From Pegoplata infirma (taxonomy: Eukaryota; Arthropoda; Insecta; Diptera; Anthomyiidae), in assembly GCA_963921195.1 (NCBI GenBank), contig OY992538.1, positions 86,055,904 through 86,119,903 on the forward strand: a stretch of 64,000 nt of DNA, in the 5' to 3' direction. The notes under the pieces were generated by a model that did no database searches, was not told where the DNA came from, and saw only the letters and a program-made list of their open reading frames with translations. Positions within the stretch are counted from its first letter, which is position 1. Each line of letters begins with the position of its first letter. Below, in pieces: positions 46,001-52,300 of this stretch. The translations under genes and the position numbers were made by a program.

Positions 46001-49000
46001 AGCCTTGCCACACTTTACATTAATTACACAGTGATACGAAATCGAACTTTTGAAATCGGAATGGGATGAATACAAATGCAAATGAAAGTTGACATTTTAT
46101 ATAACAAACCCCTTATGGATTTTTTTTAGTTCAGCGCTAGATTTTTTTTACGCGCACTTAAAGTTGGTGATTTTAAAACATTTAAAGTTTTTGTGTACTA
46201 AACCTTTCCTACTTTAGGGGCCGTGGTGGTGCCCTTATTGGACATGTAGGGTCCAGCGTCCAAACTTACTTAAGCTATAACCGGTATGAATTTCCCTGCA
46301 ATCGGTACCGTACCTATTTGCTGAATAGCCAAATAATACGCAAAGGTTTATTTATTTATTAAAATAAACCGTTGCGTATGTTTATTTATTAAAATAAACC
46401 GTTGCGTATGATTGTTATTTAAAGGCAATTACAATATTAATCATACGCCACTTATACAGTTTTCAAGTAGTTATAATTATAATAAAAGTTCACTAACTTC
46501 AAATGTGTGTAAAAAAAATCTAGCGCTGACCTAAAAAAAACCTTGAGGGTTTTGTTATGGAATATGTCATCTTTCATTTGCTTTTGGTTTCATCTCATTC
46601 CGATTTTGGTTGTTGCACTGTGTTATAGTCATAGAAAAAAAATAGAAATGAAACAGAGTCGTATTTCGCTTGAATAAGTATTAGTGACAGCACATTATGT
46701 AACTTTTGACGTTTAATAAAAACAATGCAAGATAAAGGAGAACAACAACAAAGCAAACAACAAAAGAGAAAAAAAAAGTTTTTAAACTATCAATAGTGCG
46801 TATTATCTTAAAAAAAACGTTGAATAAAGCAAAATAAATAATAAATTTAATTAAATGAAAGACAAATTCCATTTTTTATAAACAAAGAATCTAATTTGAT
46901 ATTAAATACGTGTGAGATGAGGAAGAACAAGCATTTTGCCACCATATTGGAAAATACATCAAATACAACACTGCGTACATTCTAATCTTTTCTATGGTTA
47001 TAGTCAAAGAAAAAGTACTAAGAATTTCAACTGTTTGTATGTTTTATAAACTTGGCAGCACTTATTGAGCATGAGTTGGTTATTTTTCTTGGAAGAAAAT
47101 GTGTATTAAAAAAAAAATTTTATATGTCCCAATTTACAACAGGCAATTTTAATTGCGGCAATTTTTGTGCCGCAATTAAATTGTGTTTTGAACTTGCCGT
47201 TTATGTTCACACACTGGCAATTCTGTTCGGCAATTCCAAAAAGAAATGTGAAAATACTCTGCAGATTGAGAGTTGCGAATGAAAAAACAAAACGAATTGC
47301 CAGTACGAGCAAGTTTTTTCCCCTTTCCATTCCTCTCACCTCTCTCTCCTATAAACTAAGAATTGCGGCAATTATAATTGCCCTGTATAAATTGGGACTA
47401 TGTAAAAAAATGCAATTTATAAGTTAATAGATTTATTTATTGATTAATTTAATTGTTTCTTGAAATTTTGTATCAAATTTTTTTAAGTGGCCGCTCTTAT
47501 CAATGATAGTGAAATGTTGTTTTTTTACATTTTTTGAAATTTTTCTTTTTTGTATTTACAGAATTATGGCCAATGATTGGATGGCCAATTATGAAAAAAT
47601 CACTGACATGATTGTTCCCCGTTCATCGACCTTGATTACCCAAGACAATGATTTTTGTCTCTACAATGTGACCTTATTTAAAAAGGTCGTTGAAGAGTTT
47701 AAACTACACGCCCGCGAAAAGAAATTCATTGTACGTGATTTTGTTTACAATGAAGAAGAATTAGCAGCCGGCAAAAATGAAAGAACTAAATTAATTACAG
47801 ATAAAAAGAAGCAATTTGTAAGTTTAATACATTAACATAACAACAAGACAATTTATTTTAACTTGTTTACCGCTATAAATAATTTATGCATGTATTTTTT
47901 TTTTTTTGCTAATAATTGCTTGTTTTTTTTTTAAAGGGCCCTTTGGTAAGATGGTTGAAGGTCAACTTCAGTGAAGCTTTCTGTGCTTTAATACACGTTA
48001 AAGCTTTGCGTGTATTTGTGGAATCTGTGTTAAGGTAAGTGGAAATTTAAAATTAAATTTAATGATTAGGACAAGGGATTGACCAAATCAGATAAAATCA
48101 TAACTTCTGAACGAAATAGTACTTTACCACAGAATTTTGAAAAAATAAAAAGCTTTTGAAGAATTGTTCATTACAAGAAGTTCAACTGACAAGGAGAGTC
48201 TCCCTGGTGTCACCCTCCGATCATCATGAAATTTGGATATGTTGTTCAGAACGAAAATTAATTCGACACGGATTTTTTTTAGCAGCCCAAATTCTTTTTT
48301 AAGGGGGCCTTTTTCAGTTTTTTACGATTTACGTCTACTTACTCAAAATTAATATAGGCACAGCACATTTGGTATCAGATTTCCAAAGACATTTCATTTG
48401 ATATGTAACATGACTAGGTTTCTTTGCATAATATAGGAGATAAACACATAAAACTAAAAAATTACCTTTTCTTCTCCACTCATTTTCACCCCTTAATAAG
48501 AATTTGAACCGCTAAAAAATACGTGTCCCTTTATTTTTCCTGCTCTACAAAATAAAACCAATTCCATAAAGATCGGCGGGTGACACCAAGAAAAAATATG
48601 AATCCAAAAACATTTTGGGATTCATAGAGGAAAGTCGAATCGTTTTGCTTTAAGTGTTGAAAGAAACTCGGGGCACGTGGTTTGCCTTTGGCTCATCGTT
48701 TGCATGGTTAACCGGTTTCAGCTATGAGCATGAGCATTTTTAAATTTTGAGGAATTCCAAAAATTTTTTGGTTTCAAAGCTAGTACCTATTAGGGTCCAC
48801 ACATGTTAAGAGGACGGGCCCTCCATTTTGCTCTATCTGGCTTAGTTTTCAAGATATCGCCATTTTAAGTTAACAAACACACATGCTTTTTTTATATCTC
48901 CAACCACAGTATTGGGGTATACTCACTTTGTCATTCCGTTTGTAATGCATCGAAATATCGCTCGGAGACCCCATAAAGTATATATATCCGTCCGTCTGTC

Positions 49001-51490
49001 TGTAGATAACACAATGCAGTCCAAAATAAAACAGCTAGACTCCTGAAGTTTGGCACAAAATTGTCTCATGTTCATAGGCAGGTTAAGTTCGTGAATGGGC
49101 AAAATCGGACCATGGGGAAAAAAGTTCCCCCTTGAAGAACGGAACTTACATCTGAAAAAATACAATTTTTTTACATTTTTTTTGTATTTTTGTTAAATAA
49201 ATGAAACATTTGATATATTTATCGCTATGGGAAGGTGCGTTCAAAGTCCCCCACTGACACCCCTCACCCCCCCCCCCCAAAAAAAAACGCCCCTGATATT
49301 TTTTTTTAATTTTTTTACCATTTTGGAGGGTATAAAAGATTCGGCACAGCCAAATTTAACACTCTCACTTGTTTTAATTGTAAATAGTTTTTTAGGCATT
49401 TGTGCGGTTTCATTGGCATTAGTAAAAACAATGGCAAAAAATTTCATTGGCAATAAATGCTAATGCCTTTTTGGCATTAGTTCCAACTAATGAAGATTCA
49501 ATGCCAATTAAAAATTCCCAAAAAATTTCATTGGCAATAAATACTAATTCTATTTCTTTGGCATTAGTTCCAACTAATGAAAATTCAATGCCAATTAAAA
49601 ATACCGACACTTTCTGCATTCAGCCGGGATTATACCATTTGGTCCAGGGGATTTATAGGGTCTGAATCATACATGGGAATTTTTAATTGGCATTAAATTT
49701 TCATTGGCATTAGTTGGAACTAATGCCATTGCCAAAAAAAAGCATTAGCATTTATTGCCAATGAAATTTTTTGGCATTGGCATTGTTTGTACTAATGCCA
49801 ATGAAACGGCACAAATGCCTAAAAAAACTATTTACAATTGATAAAAAAAAACATTTTTTTACAATAAATATATATTTTTTTTAAAAACTTAAAATGGCGA
49901 TATCTCGAAAACTAAGCCAGATAGAGCAAAATGGAGGGCATTTTTGGTTCTTAGAATCTCCATACTTTCGCATGTGTGGACCCCAATGGGTCCTAACTTT
50001 GTCCTTTCCAAAAAATTTTGGATTCCGGAAAATTTAAAAATGCTTATATCTCGGTAAATATTGGTGACACAACAAAAAGTCCAAAAGCATTTTTGTAGCT
50101 CTTGGTTTGTAGAACTCGTCTGCCAATACTAGAAAACCCTCAGAGCAATAGTTTTTTAGGTTTTAAGTTTCTAAAATTCTCAAGACCCTATTGGGCCCCT
50201 AAATTGCAGTACCTGGAAAAATAAGCAAAATAATGCTTAAGGTATGTGAATTTTTAAGTTTTCGGGAGTGCCAATTTTTTAGATTCAAAATTTGGACCTA
50301 TTAGGGTCCACACATGTGAAGAGGACCGGCGAAACTATGGAGATTCTAAGAACCAAAAATCCCCTCCATTTTGCTCTATCTGGATCAGTTTTCGAGATAT
50401 AGCCATTTTAAGTTTTAACCAAAAAAAAATTTCACAACTCGCTGACGGAAATACGACTTTTAATATTGCTAATGCTTTGTTTTCATTAAGGCATTTATTA
50501 ATGCCAATGAAATTTTTCATAATTGGCATTACTAATGCTACTAATTCCTTAACGGGCATTGGCATTGATTGAAACAATGCCAATGCTAAAAATTTCATTG
50601 GCATTAGTTTCAATATAATGCCAATGAAATCGTCAATTAATTAGTCCATTTATTTAAATAGTCCCATGTATGGTCTGAATAATAAGTGTTTAAAAGAGTT
50701 TAAAAAATGAATATGGTGTTATTCAGTTCAATTAGACCGTTTTGTATGTCTTTGATCTCAAATGAACAAACATTTTCTATTGTGAAAGAAAATAAAATGG
50801 ATTTTTTTTGTAAAAATACGGCAACACTGGACTGAGAGACAGAGAGAAACCGTGATAGAAACAGATACATTTAAACTTCTTGCATGTTGGTTACGAACTG
50901 AACTTTTTTTAAAATTCAGAAAATTTTAGAAAAAAATTCAAAAAAATCAGCAAAATTCAGTAAACATTGACAAAAAATCAAAAAATTCAGAAAAATGCTA
51001 AAAGTAATAAAAAATTTCAGAAATATTGGAAAAATTTTTAAAAATTCGAAAAAAAATCTTGGAAACTACTGAAAAAAATGTTTAAAAAAAAAATCAAAAA
51101 AAAAAAAAAATTAGAAAAAGACAAAAAAGGGGTGTTTTATTTAATTGTTATTTTTTTAATCTTTACAGATACGGTTTACCAGTAAATTTCCAAGCTATTC
51201 TTATTGAACCCAACAAGAAGAGCATGAAACGCCTACGTGATGTTTTGAATCAATTGTATGGACATTTGGATGGTGCTTCTGCCGCTGGTCAAGGCAGTAT
51301 GGCTGCTGATGTAAGTATACAAGTTTGAAAAATAATTTACAAATATTTCAAATTTTAACCTAATTTCTTAATTTTTTTTTTTAACTTTCAGACTGTTGAT
51401 ATCCCCGGTTTGGGTTTTGGTCAATCTGAATACTTCCCTTATGTATTCTACAAACTCAACATTGATATGATTGAAACAGCTAAAATGTAA
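15939..51490 (+). CDS. Vha44: V-type H+-ATPase subunit C (whole gene, eight constitutive exons plus a two-exon alternative cassette)
   Basis: Subunit C belongs to the cytosolic V1 sector of the vacuolar proton pump. In this family it bridges the peripheral stalks and membrane subunit a, and it leaves reversibly when V1 and V0 separate. Seen here: joining 15939-16070, 20050-20203, 36273-36459, 36532-36630, 47562-47817, 47937-48034, 51169-51310 and 51392-51490 gives 1167 nt, 388 residues plus stop, with a GT donor and AG acceptor at every junction and no phase conflict. The N-terminus [14 protein letters not shown], the central [10 protein letters not shown] and the end [17 protein letters not shown] are hallmarks of subunit C, and the length is normal. 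The start was chosen because it gives the canonical N-terminus and has a fly-like AACAAG context. Introns are very unequal: 72 bp (intron 3) to about 16 kb (intron 2). The gene carries no visible break. The alternative exons are listed separately. Confidence 0.97.
16612..17120 (+). repeat. Partial copy of the 14615-15167 element (in intron 1)
   Basis: ACAAGGAAAGTTTCTCAACC, then TTATGAACCGATTTGCCTGA and CTTATCGGCCATATCAGTG match the left two thirds of that element. The right end is replaced by other sequence. Confidence 0.65.
17251..17827. repeat. Nested palindrome: outer inverted repeat holding a 272-bp TIR element
   Basis: Outer arms: 17251-17335 (CGTGATTAGACGAGAGAGAA, CCCCTAGATTTAAAGTAAAA) matched in reverse by about 17735-17827. 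Inside, 17346-17617 has its own 26-bp TIR beginning ATCGCTCCTTTACTTGTATA and ending in the complement. No clear target duplication for the inner element. Confidence 0.75.
18371..19051 (-). repeat. Dispersed repeat 'A', inverted copy (intron 1)
   Basis: It reads TATACCCTCCAACCACAGTA at the left and AACACTCTCACTTGTTTTTA at the right, the reverse of the 9317 copy, with (GTCC)n at about 18507-18520 and a C run near 18940. Confidence 0.8.
19052..19914 (-). repeat. Second dipteran repeat family with a long GTCC/GTCT microsatellite
   Basis: It starts TATACCCTACACCACACTGT and ends GACTATAATTTTCTTACTTG; the inner GTGTAGGGTA at 19861 mirrors the start. A (GTCC)n(GTCT)n tract spans about 19188-19247. 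It abuts copy A head to tail. The interior has protein-like phrases such as 'GCCCCCATACAAA' repeats, but no open frame. Confidence 0.75.
20050..20203 (+). CDS. Vha44: Vha44 coding exon 2 (residues 45-95 plus first base of codon 96)
   Basis: The acceptor is TTTAG at 20045-20049 and the donor is GTAAGT at 20204. It encodes [18 protein letters not shown] through NLLANN and ends one base into a serine codon (A, completed by GT). That split codon matters: both the constitutive exon 3 and the alternative exon at 29915 begin with GT, so both complete Ser96. Confidence 0.96.
20204..21404. other. Intron 2, very AT-rich first part
   Basis: Homopolymer T/A runs and a CTATCTGGGCAG-containing patch near 20838. 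No exon-like open frame with splice sites was found. Confidence 0.6.
21633..21932. mobile_element. TIR element, 300 bp, 3-bp target duplication
   Basis: The terminal repeats begin GGCACAGACTAATACAGACT and end in AGTCTGTATATAGTCTGTGCC-like sequence (about 25 bp, one indel). CTG is duplicated at 21630-21632 and 21933-21935. No coding sequence. Confidence 0.8.
21938..22000 (+). mobile_element. 5'-truncated LINE 3' tail, 63 bp, with 10-bp target duplication
   Basis: TATCACAACGGACCTCAGAG to TTACAACCT matches the 3' end of the LINE fragment at 34497-34785. It is flanked by ATCCCCTGGG (22001-22010 on the right; on the left 21625-21632 plus 21936-21937, split by the later 300-bp element). The short length and long duplication are the normal product of target-primed reverse transcription. 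Confidence 0.8.
22042..23105. mobile_element. hAT-type element, 1064 bp, GTGAGTG-rich ends
   Basis: The exact 8-bp duplication CTTCTGAC lies at 22034-22041 and 23106-23113. The ends TAGAAATGCGCGCG and CCCATCGCTG match, with changes, the TAGAGATGGGC ends of the element at 37685-38232. The subterminal DNA is full of CGTGAGTG/CACGTGA. At 22645-22790 there are repeated AACCGGTT / CGGTTAACCGGTT palindromes. No transposase frame remains. Confidence 0.88.
23599..23673. repeat. Near-perfect hairpin, arms about 34 bp
   Basis: AAAATAACTTGGTCAAAATA continuing to AAAGGTGT is followed after 7 bases by the inverted copy with one mismatch. It may be a very short MITE; a GAGTG follows. Confidence 0.85.
23677..23765 (-). 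ncRNA. tRNA-like or SINE-head sequence with a perfect B box (weak)
   Basis: On the minus strand, GGTTCGATTCC at about 23697-23707 is a perfect RNA polymerase III B box. Upstream on that strand is GTGTCAGTGAGGTC, a possible diverged A box about 50 nt away. No full cloverleaf can be folded by eye. Chance or a tRNA-derived SINE remnant are both possible. Confidence 0.3.
23797..23909. mobile_element. Short palindromic MITE, copy 2, 113 bp
   Basis: It starts GGGTTATTCATAATACCTAA and ends TCATTATGAATAGCCC; the inner inverted pair is TAGGTTTATTTGAC / GTCAAATAAACCTA. It is the best-preserved copy of the family. Confidence 0.85.
24058..24321. mobile_element. TIR element, about 264 bp
   Basis: AAGCTGTGTTTATATCATAC and ACTGAGTATTAAG at the left are mirrored by CTTAAAATCCAAAGACTCGG and TGATCTAAACACACCTT at the right. 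The arms are about 40 bp with several mismatches. Confidence 0.65.
24322..24520 (+). repeat. Dispersed repeat shared with 46681-47000
   Basis: TTAGTGACAGCACAC, GTAACTTTTGACGTTT and GCCACCATATTGGAAA occur in the same order in both places. Type unknown. Confidence 0.6.
24884..25004. mobile_element. Short palindromic MITE, copy 3, diverged
   Basis: GGGCCATATTCATAATAATT at the left and AATTATTATGAATAACCC at the right; TCAAATTAACTAACAT in place of the family core. Confidence 0.7.
25005..26373. other. Intron 2, AT-rich, no recognised gene
   Basis: Homopolymer-rich DNA. A few GTATAATG/CATTGTTATAC-like words at 26018-26285 suggest a small inverted element, but its borders are unclear. Confidence 0.55.
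26374..28359. mobile_element. Foldback element, 1986 bp, with a foreign centre
   Basis: The termini are ACACTGTGCAACAA and TTGTTGCACAGTGT, with TATT on each side (a possible 4-bp duplication). The arms 26374 to about 27050 and 27735-28359 are inverted copies, about 90% alike (e.g. GGCGGTTCTTTTCTTA / TAAGAAAAGAACCGCC). The centre 27190-27690 is dispersed repeat 'E/A' sequence plus a GC-rich palindrome. Related arm sequence recurs at 36660-36870, 37490-37680, 56340-56420 and 57950-58110. No transposase. Confidence 0.85.
27700..27741. repeat. GC-rich 42-bp palindrome
   Basis: TTTACATTGTGGAGGG and CCCTCCACAATGTAAA surround a CCCCCGGGCC centre; 19 of 21 positions pair. It stands at the centre of the foldback element and is strikingly GC-rich for this region. 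Confidence 0.85.
28365..29510. mobile_element. Inverted-repeat element next to the foldback
   Basis: 28385-28495 (AGCCAAAAATAGTCG, CCCCACAACTGC, GTAAGACCGACCCCC) is mirrored at 28925-29045. A copy of the 2871-3112 repeat lies between (28545-28790). The word GTTGCACAGTGTTATT is present at both 28350-28365 and 29497-29512, so the two neighbouring elements share an end sequence or a duplication. Confidence 0.6.
29915..31016 (+). CDS. Vha44: Vha44 alternative exon A: Ser/His/Asn/Thr/Cys-rich insert
   Basis: The acceptor is CCTAAG at 29914 and the donor GTATAT at 31017; the exon is 1102 nt. Joined to exon 2 it reads on as [15 protein letters not shown] without a stop for 367 codons and ends two bases into a codon. 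It is low complexity: serine runs, His blocks of four, Gln-His blocks, Asn/Thr runs and many Cys pairs (CNCDCDC). Near the end is a more ordered patch, [14 protein letters not shown]. Runs of CAT, CAA, TCA and AAT codons suggest growth by triplet slippage. Drosophila Vha44 is known, from memory, to have a long isoform with such an insert. It lies inside the foot domain sequence, so it probably forms a disordered loop; function unknown. Reading through the donor adds only a non-conserved tail ending at 31164. Confidence 0.85.
31200..32345 (+). repeat. 35-bp satellite array, second locus
   Basis: The unit GAATCTGAGACATTTTTTCT then ATAGAAAAATTCTCA repeats about 23 times cleanly from about 31540, with decayed units from 31200. 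It differs from the 10-12 kb array at one central base pair (CAGAATCTG versus CAGATTCTG), which reverses the asymmetry of the inner palindrome. It begins less than 200 bp after the donor of alternative exon A. Confidence 0.96.
32346..33492 (+). other. Intron between the two alternative exons
   Basis: It contains open stretches (up to 154 codons at 32485-32949) without recognisable domains, codon bias or splice support. I read it as intronic. Confidence 0.5.
33493..33653 (+). CDS. Vha44: Vha44 alternative exon B: end of the Ser-rich insert
   Basis: The sequence ATAGCAG at 33489-33495 offers two AG acceptors three bases apart. Start at 33496 (after CAG) or 33493 (after TAG) are both in phase with exon A and differ by one residue. 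It encodes [18 protein letters not shown], later [14 protein letters not shown], and ends in CCAG before GTTAGC. Its last base plus GT of exon 3 makes a glycine codon, so the cassette of exons A and B is 420 codons net and can be included or skipped without changing frame. Both exons must be included together: A ends in phase 2 and cannot join exon 3 directly. Confidence 0.8.
34497..34785 (+). pseudogene. 5'-truncated LINE: C-terminal zinc-knuckle tail and 3' UTR
   Basis: A frame reading [20 protein letters not shown] and continuing to [14 protein letters not shown] ends in TAG at about 34683. An internal TAA lies just before TIEH. The C..H....C.C pattern is the knuckle found after the RT or RNase H domain of I/LOA/R1-type non-LTR retrotransposons. 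The 3' UTR (GTATCACAATGGACCTCAGA to TTACAACCT) is the same as at 21938-22000. It is dead. Confidence 0.8.
34793..35339 (-). mobile_element. CACTCAAAAAATTATG-type MITE, inverted copy
   Basis: It ends ACTAACATTATTTTTTGAGTG and is the reverse of the 58116-58814 copy, with the same AACAACTGACTTTGTAG-type repeats. It is slightly shortened at its other end (TACATGTTAGTTG at 34793). Confidence 0.8.
35480..35835 (+). repeat. Dispersed repeat 'E' fragment
   Basis: TTAAATTCGGCCTTGCCGAA at the left, then ACACGTGAATTAAAGGTGAA and ATTCACGGTTTTGTTCATAA, also present at 34210-34300, and GGATCGGGGATCATG at the right. No gene. Confidence 0.6.
36273..36459 (+). CDS. Vha44: Vha44 coding exon 3 (Ser96 to Thr158)
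   Basis: The acceptor CCTAAG ends at 36272 and the donor is GTAAGT at 36460. It encodes [20 protein letters not shown] and continues through [20 protein letters not shown] to KKQ. This is among the most conserved parts of subunit C, including helices at the border between the foot and the long coiled neck. It ends two bases into a Thr codon. Confidence 0.97.
36532..36630 (+). CDS. Vha44: Vha44 coding exon 4 (residues 158-191)
   Basis: It follows a 72-bp intron, the shortest in the gene, with acceptor TTACAG at 36531 and donor GTAAGT at 36631. It encodes [20 protein letters not shown] then [12 protein letters not shown], entering the head domain. It ends two bases into a Lys codon. Confidence 0.97.
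37685..38232. mobile_element. hAT-type MITE, 548 bp, GTGAGTG-rich
   Basis: The ends are TAGAGATGGGC and GCCCATCTCTA, with the exact 8-bp duplication GTTTAAAT at 37677-37684 and 38233-38240. Both halves are dense in GTGAGTG and CACGTGA. It is the same family as 22042-23105. It interrupts an older copy of the 26-28 kb foldback arm. Confidence 0.93.
39055..39576 (+). pseudogene. LINE ORF, first part: N-terminal half of the AP-type endonuclease
   Basis: 174 codons from ATG 39055 to the CTT of the target site. Motifs in order: [10 protein letters not shown] (residues 11-20), GVCETRW with the catalytic Glu at 45, CYAPTE near 120, and GDFNAQLG near 152. These are the N, E and D motifs of the LINE endonuclease that nicks the target DNA. 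The frame is broken here only by the transposon; no other stop or frameshift was seen. The start may be slightly upstream or at Met6. Confidence 0.88.
39577..39986 (+). repeat. Left TIR of the 3246-bp transposon
   Basis: It matches 42401-42822 in reverse from tip to GATGTGTA/GGTGTGTA at the inner end. Differences are few, including one indel next to the tip and single-base changes in the tRNA-like part. Confidence 0.9.
39822..39888 (+). ncRNA. tRNA-like segment inside the left TIR
   Basis: GCCGTGGTGCAGTGGATAAG has an A-box-like TGGTGCAGTGG (39826-39836). A stem TTTTGG with CTCTGCC loop and CAAAG follows where an anticodon arm would be, then GTTCAATTCC (39870-39879) as a B box. The spacing is right for a tRNA, but the 3' acceptor strand does not pair. 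Probably tRNA-derived, not a working tRNA. Confidence 0.5.
40035..40220 (-). pseudogene. Cys-rich C-terminal fragment of the transposon gene, inverted
   Basis: Read on the minus strand: [20 protein letters not shown] followed by [10 protein letters not shown], then an acidic end [13 protein letters not shown] and a stop at 40035, next to the left TIR. Proteins of the same family as the core gene end in such a Cys-rich motif, so this looks like the C-terminus of that gene turned around relative to the core. A chance antisense frame is possible but the Cys spacing argues against it. Confidence 0.6.
40219..42063 (+). pseudogene. Degenerate core gene of the transposon (uncharacterised transposon-type protein)
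   Basis: Read across several frames it gives [140 protein letters not shown] (41455-41490), [18 protein letters not shown] (41536-41590), [15 protein letters not shown] and [21 protein letters not shown] recognise this order from large uncharacterised families in cnidarian, mollusc and arthropod genomes. The HEEAD and DDTDVFVLL pair resembles the acidic site of PIN/FEN-type nucleases (inference). In-frame stops near 40453, 40574, 40740 and 41738 and at least two frameshifts (near 40341 and 40740) make it dead. Confidence 0.75.
42064..42400 (+). pseudogene. LINE C-terminal tail embedded in the transposon
   Basis: It reads [53 protein letters not shown], then a stop and [12 protein letters not shown], and [16 protein letters not shown]. 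This is the post-RT/RNase H zinc-knuckle tail of an I/LOA-type LINE, related to 34497-34683. It continues in the same reading frame as the last open part of the core gene (41771-42268), with no LINE 3' UTR before the right TIR. Confidence 0.75.
42401..42822 (-). repeat. Right TIR of the 3246-bp transposon
   Basis: Reverse complement of the left TIR; it has AAATGGGGAAATTTGC next to the tip where the left has GAGCCATGTAA. Confidence 0.9.
42503..42567 (-). ncRNA. tRNA-like segment inside the right TIR
   Basis: Inverted copy of the 39822 segment with a better B box, GGTTCAATTCC, and a fully paired CTTTTGG / CCAAAGG arm. It faces inward like the left copy. Confidence 0.5.
42826..45228 (+). pseudogene. 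LINE ORF, second part: endonuclease C-terminus and reverse transcriptase
   Basis: 800 codons and a TAG stop. It opens with [10 protein letters not shown] and contains the endonuclease motif SDHH at residues 73-76. The RT domain follows: [45 protein letters not shown] (catalytic Asp about 446), [18 protein letters not shown] (545-548, nt 44458-44469), and CYLGSIL. The tail has [16 protein letters not shown] and [15 protein letters not shown], typical of RTE-like elements. The frame matches the first part exactly across the insertion (522 + 2403 nt, 974 residues in total), so the element was probably intact when hit. Confidence 0.92.
45260..46023. other. AT-rich DNA after the LINE
   Basis: It has AACTCGT/GTAAATCAACTCG words repeated at 45280-45350 and a TTGTTGATAT pair. 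It probably is the right half of the MITE into which the LINE inserted. No gene. Confidence 0.45.
46024..46632. mobile_element. Inverted-repeat element, about 610 bp
   Basis: The ends are TTACACAGTG and CACTGTGTTA; 46035-46150 (AATCGGAATGGGATGA, AGCGCTAGATTTTTTTTACG) is mirrored at 46500-46622. The CACTGTG ends resemble those of the 26374-28359 foldback. Confidence 0.75.
46351..46410 (+). repeat. Exact 30-bp tandem duplication
   Basis: TTTATTTATTAAAATAAACC plus GTTGCGTATG occurs twice with no change. A partial inverted copy (ATACGCAAAGG) precedes it. Confidence 0.9.
46681..47060 (+). repeat. Copy of the 24322-24520 repeat, with unique filler
   Basis: TTAGTGACAGCACATTATGT, TTTTGACGTTTAATA and later TTTTGCCACCATATTGGAAA match the 24-kb copy in order. 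No gene. Confidence 0.55.
47122..47404. mobile_element. TIR element, about 283 bp, just before exon 5
   Basis: ATATGTCCCAATTTACAACA and GGCAATTTTAATTGCGGCAA at the left are mirrored by AATTGCGGCAATTATAATTG and TATAAATTGGGACTATGT. It lies 160 bp upstream of the exon 5 acceptor. Confidence 0.8.
47562..47817 (+). CDS. Vha44: Vha44 coding exon 5 (residues 191-276, head domain)
   Basis: The acceptor TTTACAG ends at 47561 and the donor GTAAGT begins at 47818. It encodes [20 protein letters not shown], later [20 protein letters not shown] and [15 protein letters not shown], the typical head domain of subunit C. It ends in phase 0 after a Phe codon. The reading continues four codons past the donor to a stop, so retention of intron 5 would truncate the protein. 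Confidence 0.97.
47937..48034 (+). CDS. Vha44: Vha44 coding exon 6 (residues 277-309)
   Basis: It starts after TTTAAAG at 47936 and stops before GTAAGT at 48035. It encodes [20 protein letters not shown] and [12 protein letters not shown], returning to the foot domain, and ends two bases into an Arg codon. The acceptor AAAG is weaker than the others but is preceded by a long T tract. Confidence 0.96.
48188..48597 (+). repeat. Continuous copy of the repeat broken at 4904-8130
   Basis: ACAAGGAGAGTCTCCCTGGT to AAAGATCGGCGGGTGACACC. It provides the empty-site reference for three insertions in the 5-8 kb copy. It is followed to 48890 by the ATATCGCCATTTTAAG family. Confidence 0.75.
48896..49375 (-). 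repeat. Dispersed repeat 'A', inverted, shortened (intron 6)
   Basis: CTCCAACCACAGTATTGGGG at the left and AACACTCTCACTTGTTTTAA at the right, with GTCCGTCTGTCTG at 48987-49002 and a C run at 49266. Confidence 0.8.
49376..49667 (-). repeat. GGCATT-rich palindromic DNA, left part
   Basis: GTAAATAGTTTTTTAGGCAT through repeats of CATTGGCATTAG and CCAACTAATG. It is the inverse of 49690-49842. Confidence 0.7.
49668..50672. mobile_element. hAT-type element, 1005 bp, GGCATT-rich ends
   Basis: The ends CATACATGGGA and TCCCATGTATG are flanked by the exact 8-bp duplication GTCTGAAT (49660-49667 and 50673-50680). Both end regions contain many ATTGGCATTA / TAATGCCAAT words. The middle (49893-50410) is the ATATCTCGAAAACTAAG repeat family seen at 8140-8560. 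No transposase. Confidence 0.88.
50681..51160. other. End of intron 6, AAAATTCAG-type A-rich low-complexity DNA
   Basis: Diverged short repeats of AAAATTCAGAAAA at 50905-51120. No gene. Confidence 0.7.
51169..51310 (+). CDS. Vha44: Vha44 coding exon 7 (residues 309-356)
   Basis: The acceptor TTTACAG ends at 51168 and the donor GTAAGT begins at 51311. It encodes [20 protein letters not shown], then [20 protein letters not shown], the conserved C-terminal foot region. It ends in phase 0 after an Asp codon. Confidence 0.97.
51392..51490 (+). CDS. Vha44: Vha44 last coding exon (residues 357-388 and stop)
   Basis: The acceptor TTTCAG ends at 51391. It encodes [20 protein letters not shown] then [12 protein letters not shown] and a TAA stop at 51488-51490. 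The [13 protein letters not shown] block is nearly invariant in subunit C proteins. Confidence 0.97.
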   Translation, partial: TVDIPGLGFGQSEYFPYVFYKLNIDMIETAKM

Positions 51491-52300
51491 AAAATGTTTT
51501 AAATATAATTATAAATAAAATGAGTTTTTCTTTTATCTTAAGAAAAAAAAAACACCCCTGGTAGACATTCTAATTGAAAAGTCAAATATATATATAATAC
51601 AAAACTAACACAATAAACCTTCTTTAATAATTGTTTAGCTTAATTTAAAAAAAAAAATATTTGATGTATATGTAATATGAAAAGAACAGTAAAAAAAACA
51701 ACTACCAATAATGTATGTATTGTAAAAAAATATAATAACAAAAAAAAACTTAAAAACATCATTTCAAAACTACAATAACAAAGAAACAACAAATAATAGC
51801 AGTTTATAACAGCTAAATCCTATTTTCAAAAACAACAACAAAAAAATAAATGAAATATCCTTTGAATTGTAATGCTGTGGCGGCGACTTTTTGTTAACAA
51901 AAAATACATTTCACTTTTATTTTATTTGTTTTTTTTTTCGTTTTTGCAATTAAGTTTATTTTGATTTCATTACATCTTACAAACTAAACCAAGTAGAGTT
52001 TTAAAGAAATGTTAACTTTTATTAAATTTATTTTGTTTTAAAATTAAGTTACACCTATATATGTTTCCATAATTGTTAATTCATGTTTTTTTTTCTTAAT
52101 TAAGTTTCTTATAAACAAAAAAGTGTTTTTAAAAACTTTTTCTTTTTTTTGAATACATATTTGTTTTTTTTTTTTGTAATTTGTTAACAGTATTTTGTGT
52201 ATAATAGTTTGAAAATATATATAAATAAAACTTATTACTATTTAATTTTACAATAAAAAAAGAACCCTTAAATAAAACTTTACGAAAAATACAAAAAAAA
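51491..52300 (+). promoter_or_regulatory. Vha44: Vha44 3' UTR region with several candidate polyadenylation signals
   Basis: AATAAA hexamers occur at 51514-51519 (24 nt after the stop), 51612-51617, 51845-51850 and 52224-52229 in AT-rich DNA. Any could be used; the sequence does not decide. No coding potential is seen in this stretch. Alternative 3' ends would be unsurprising. Confidence 0.6.
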
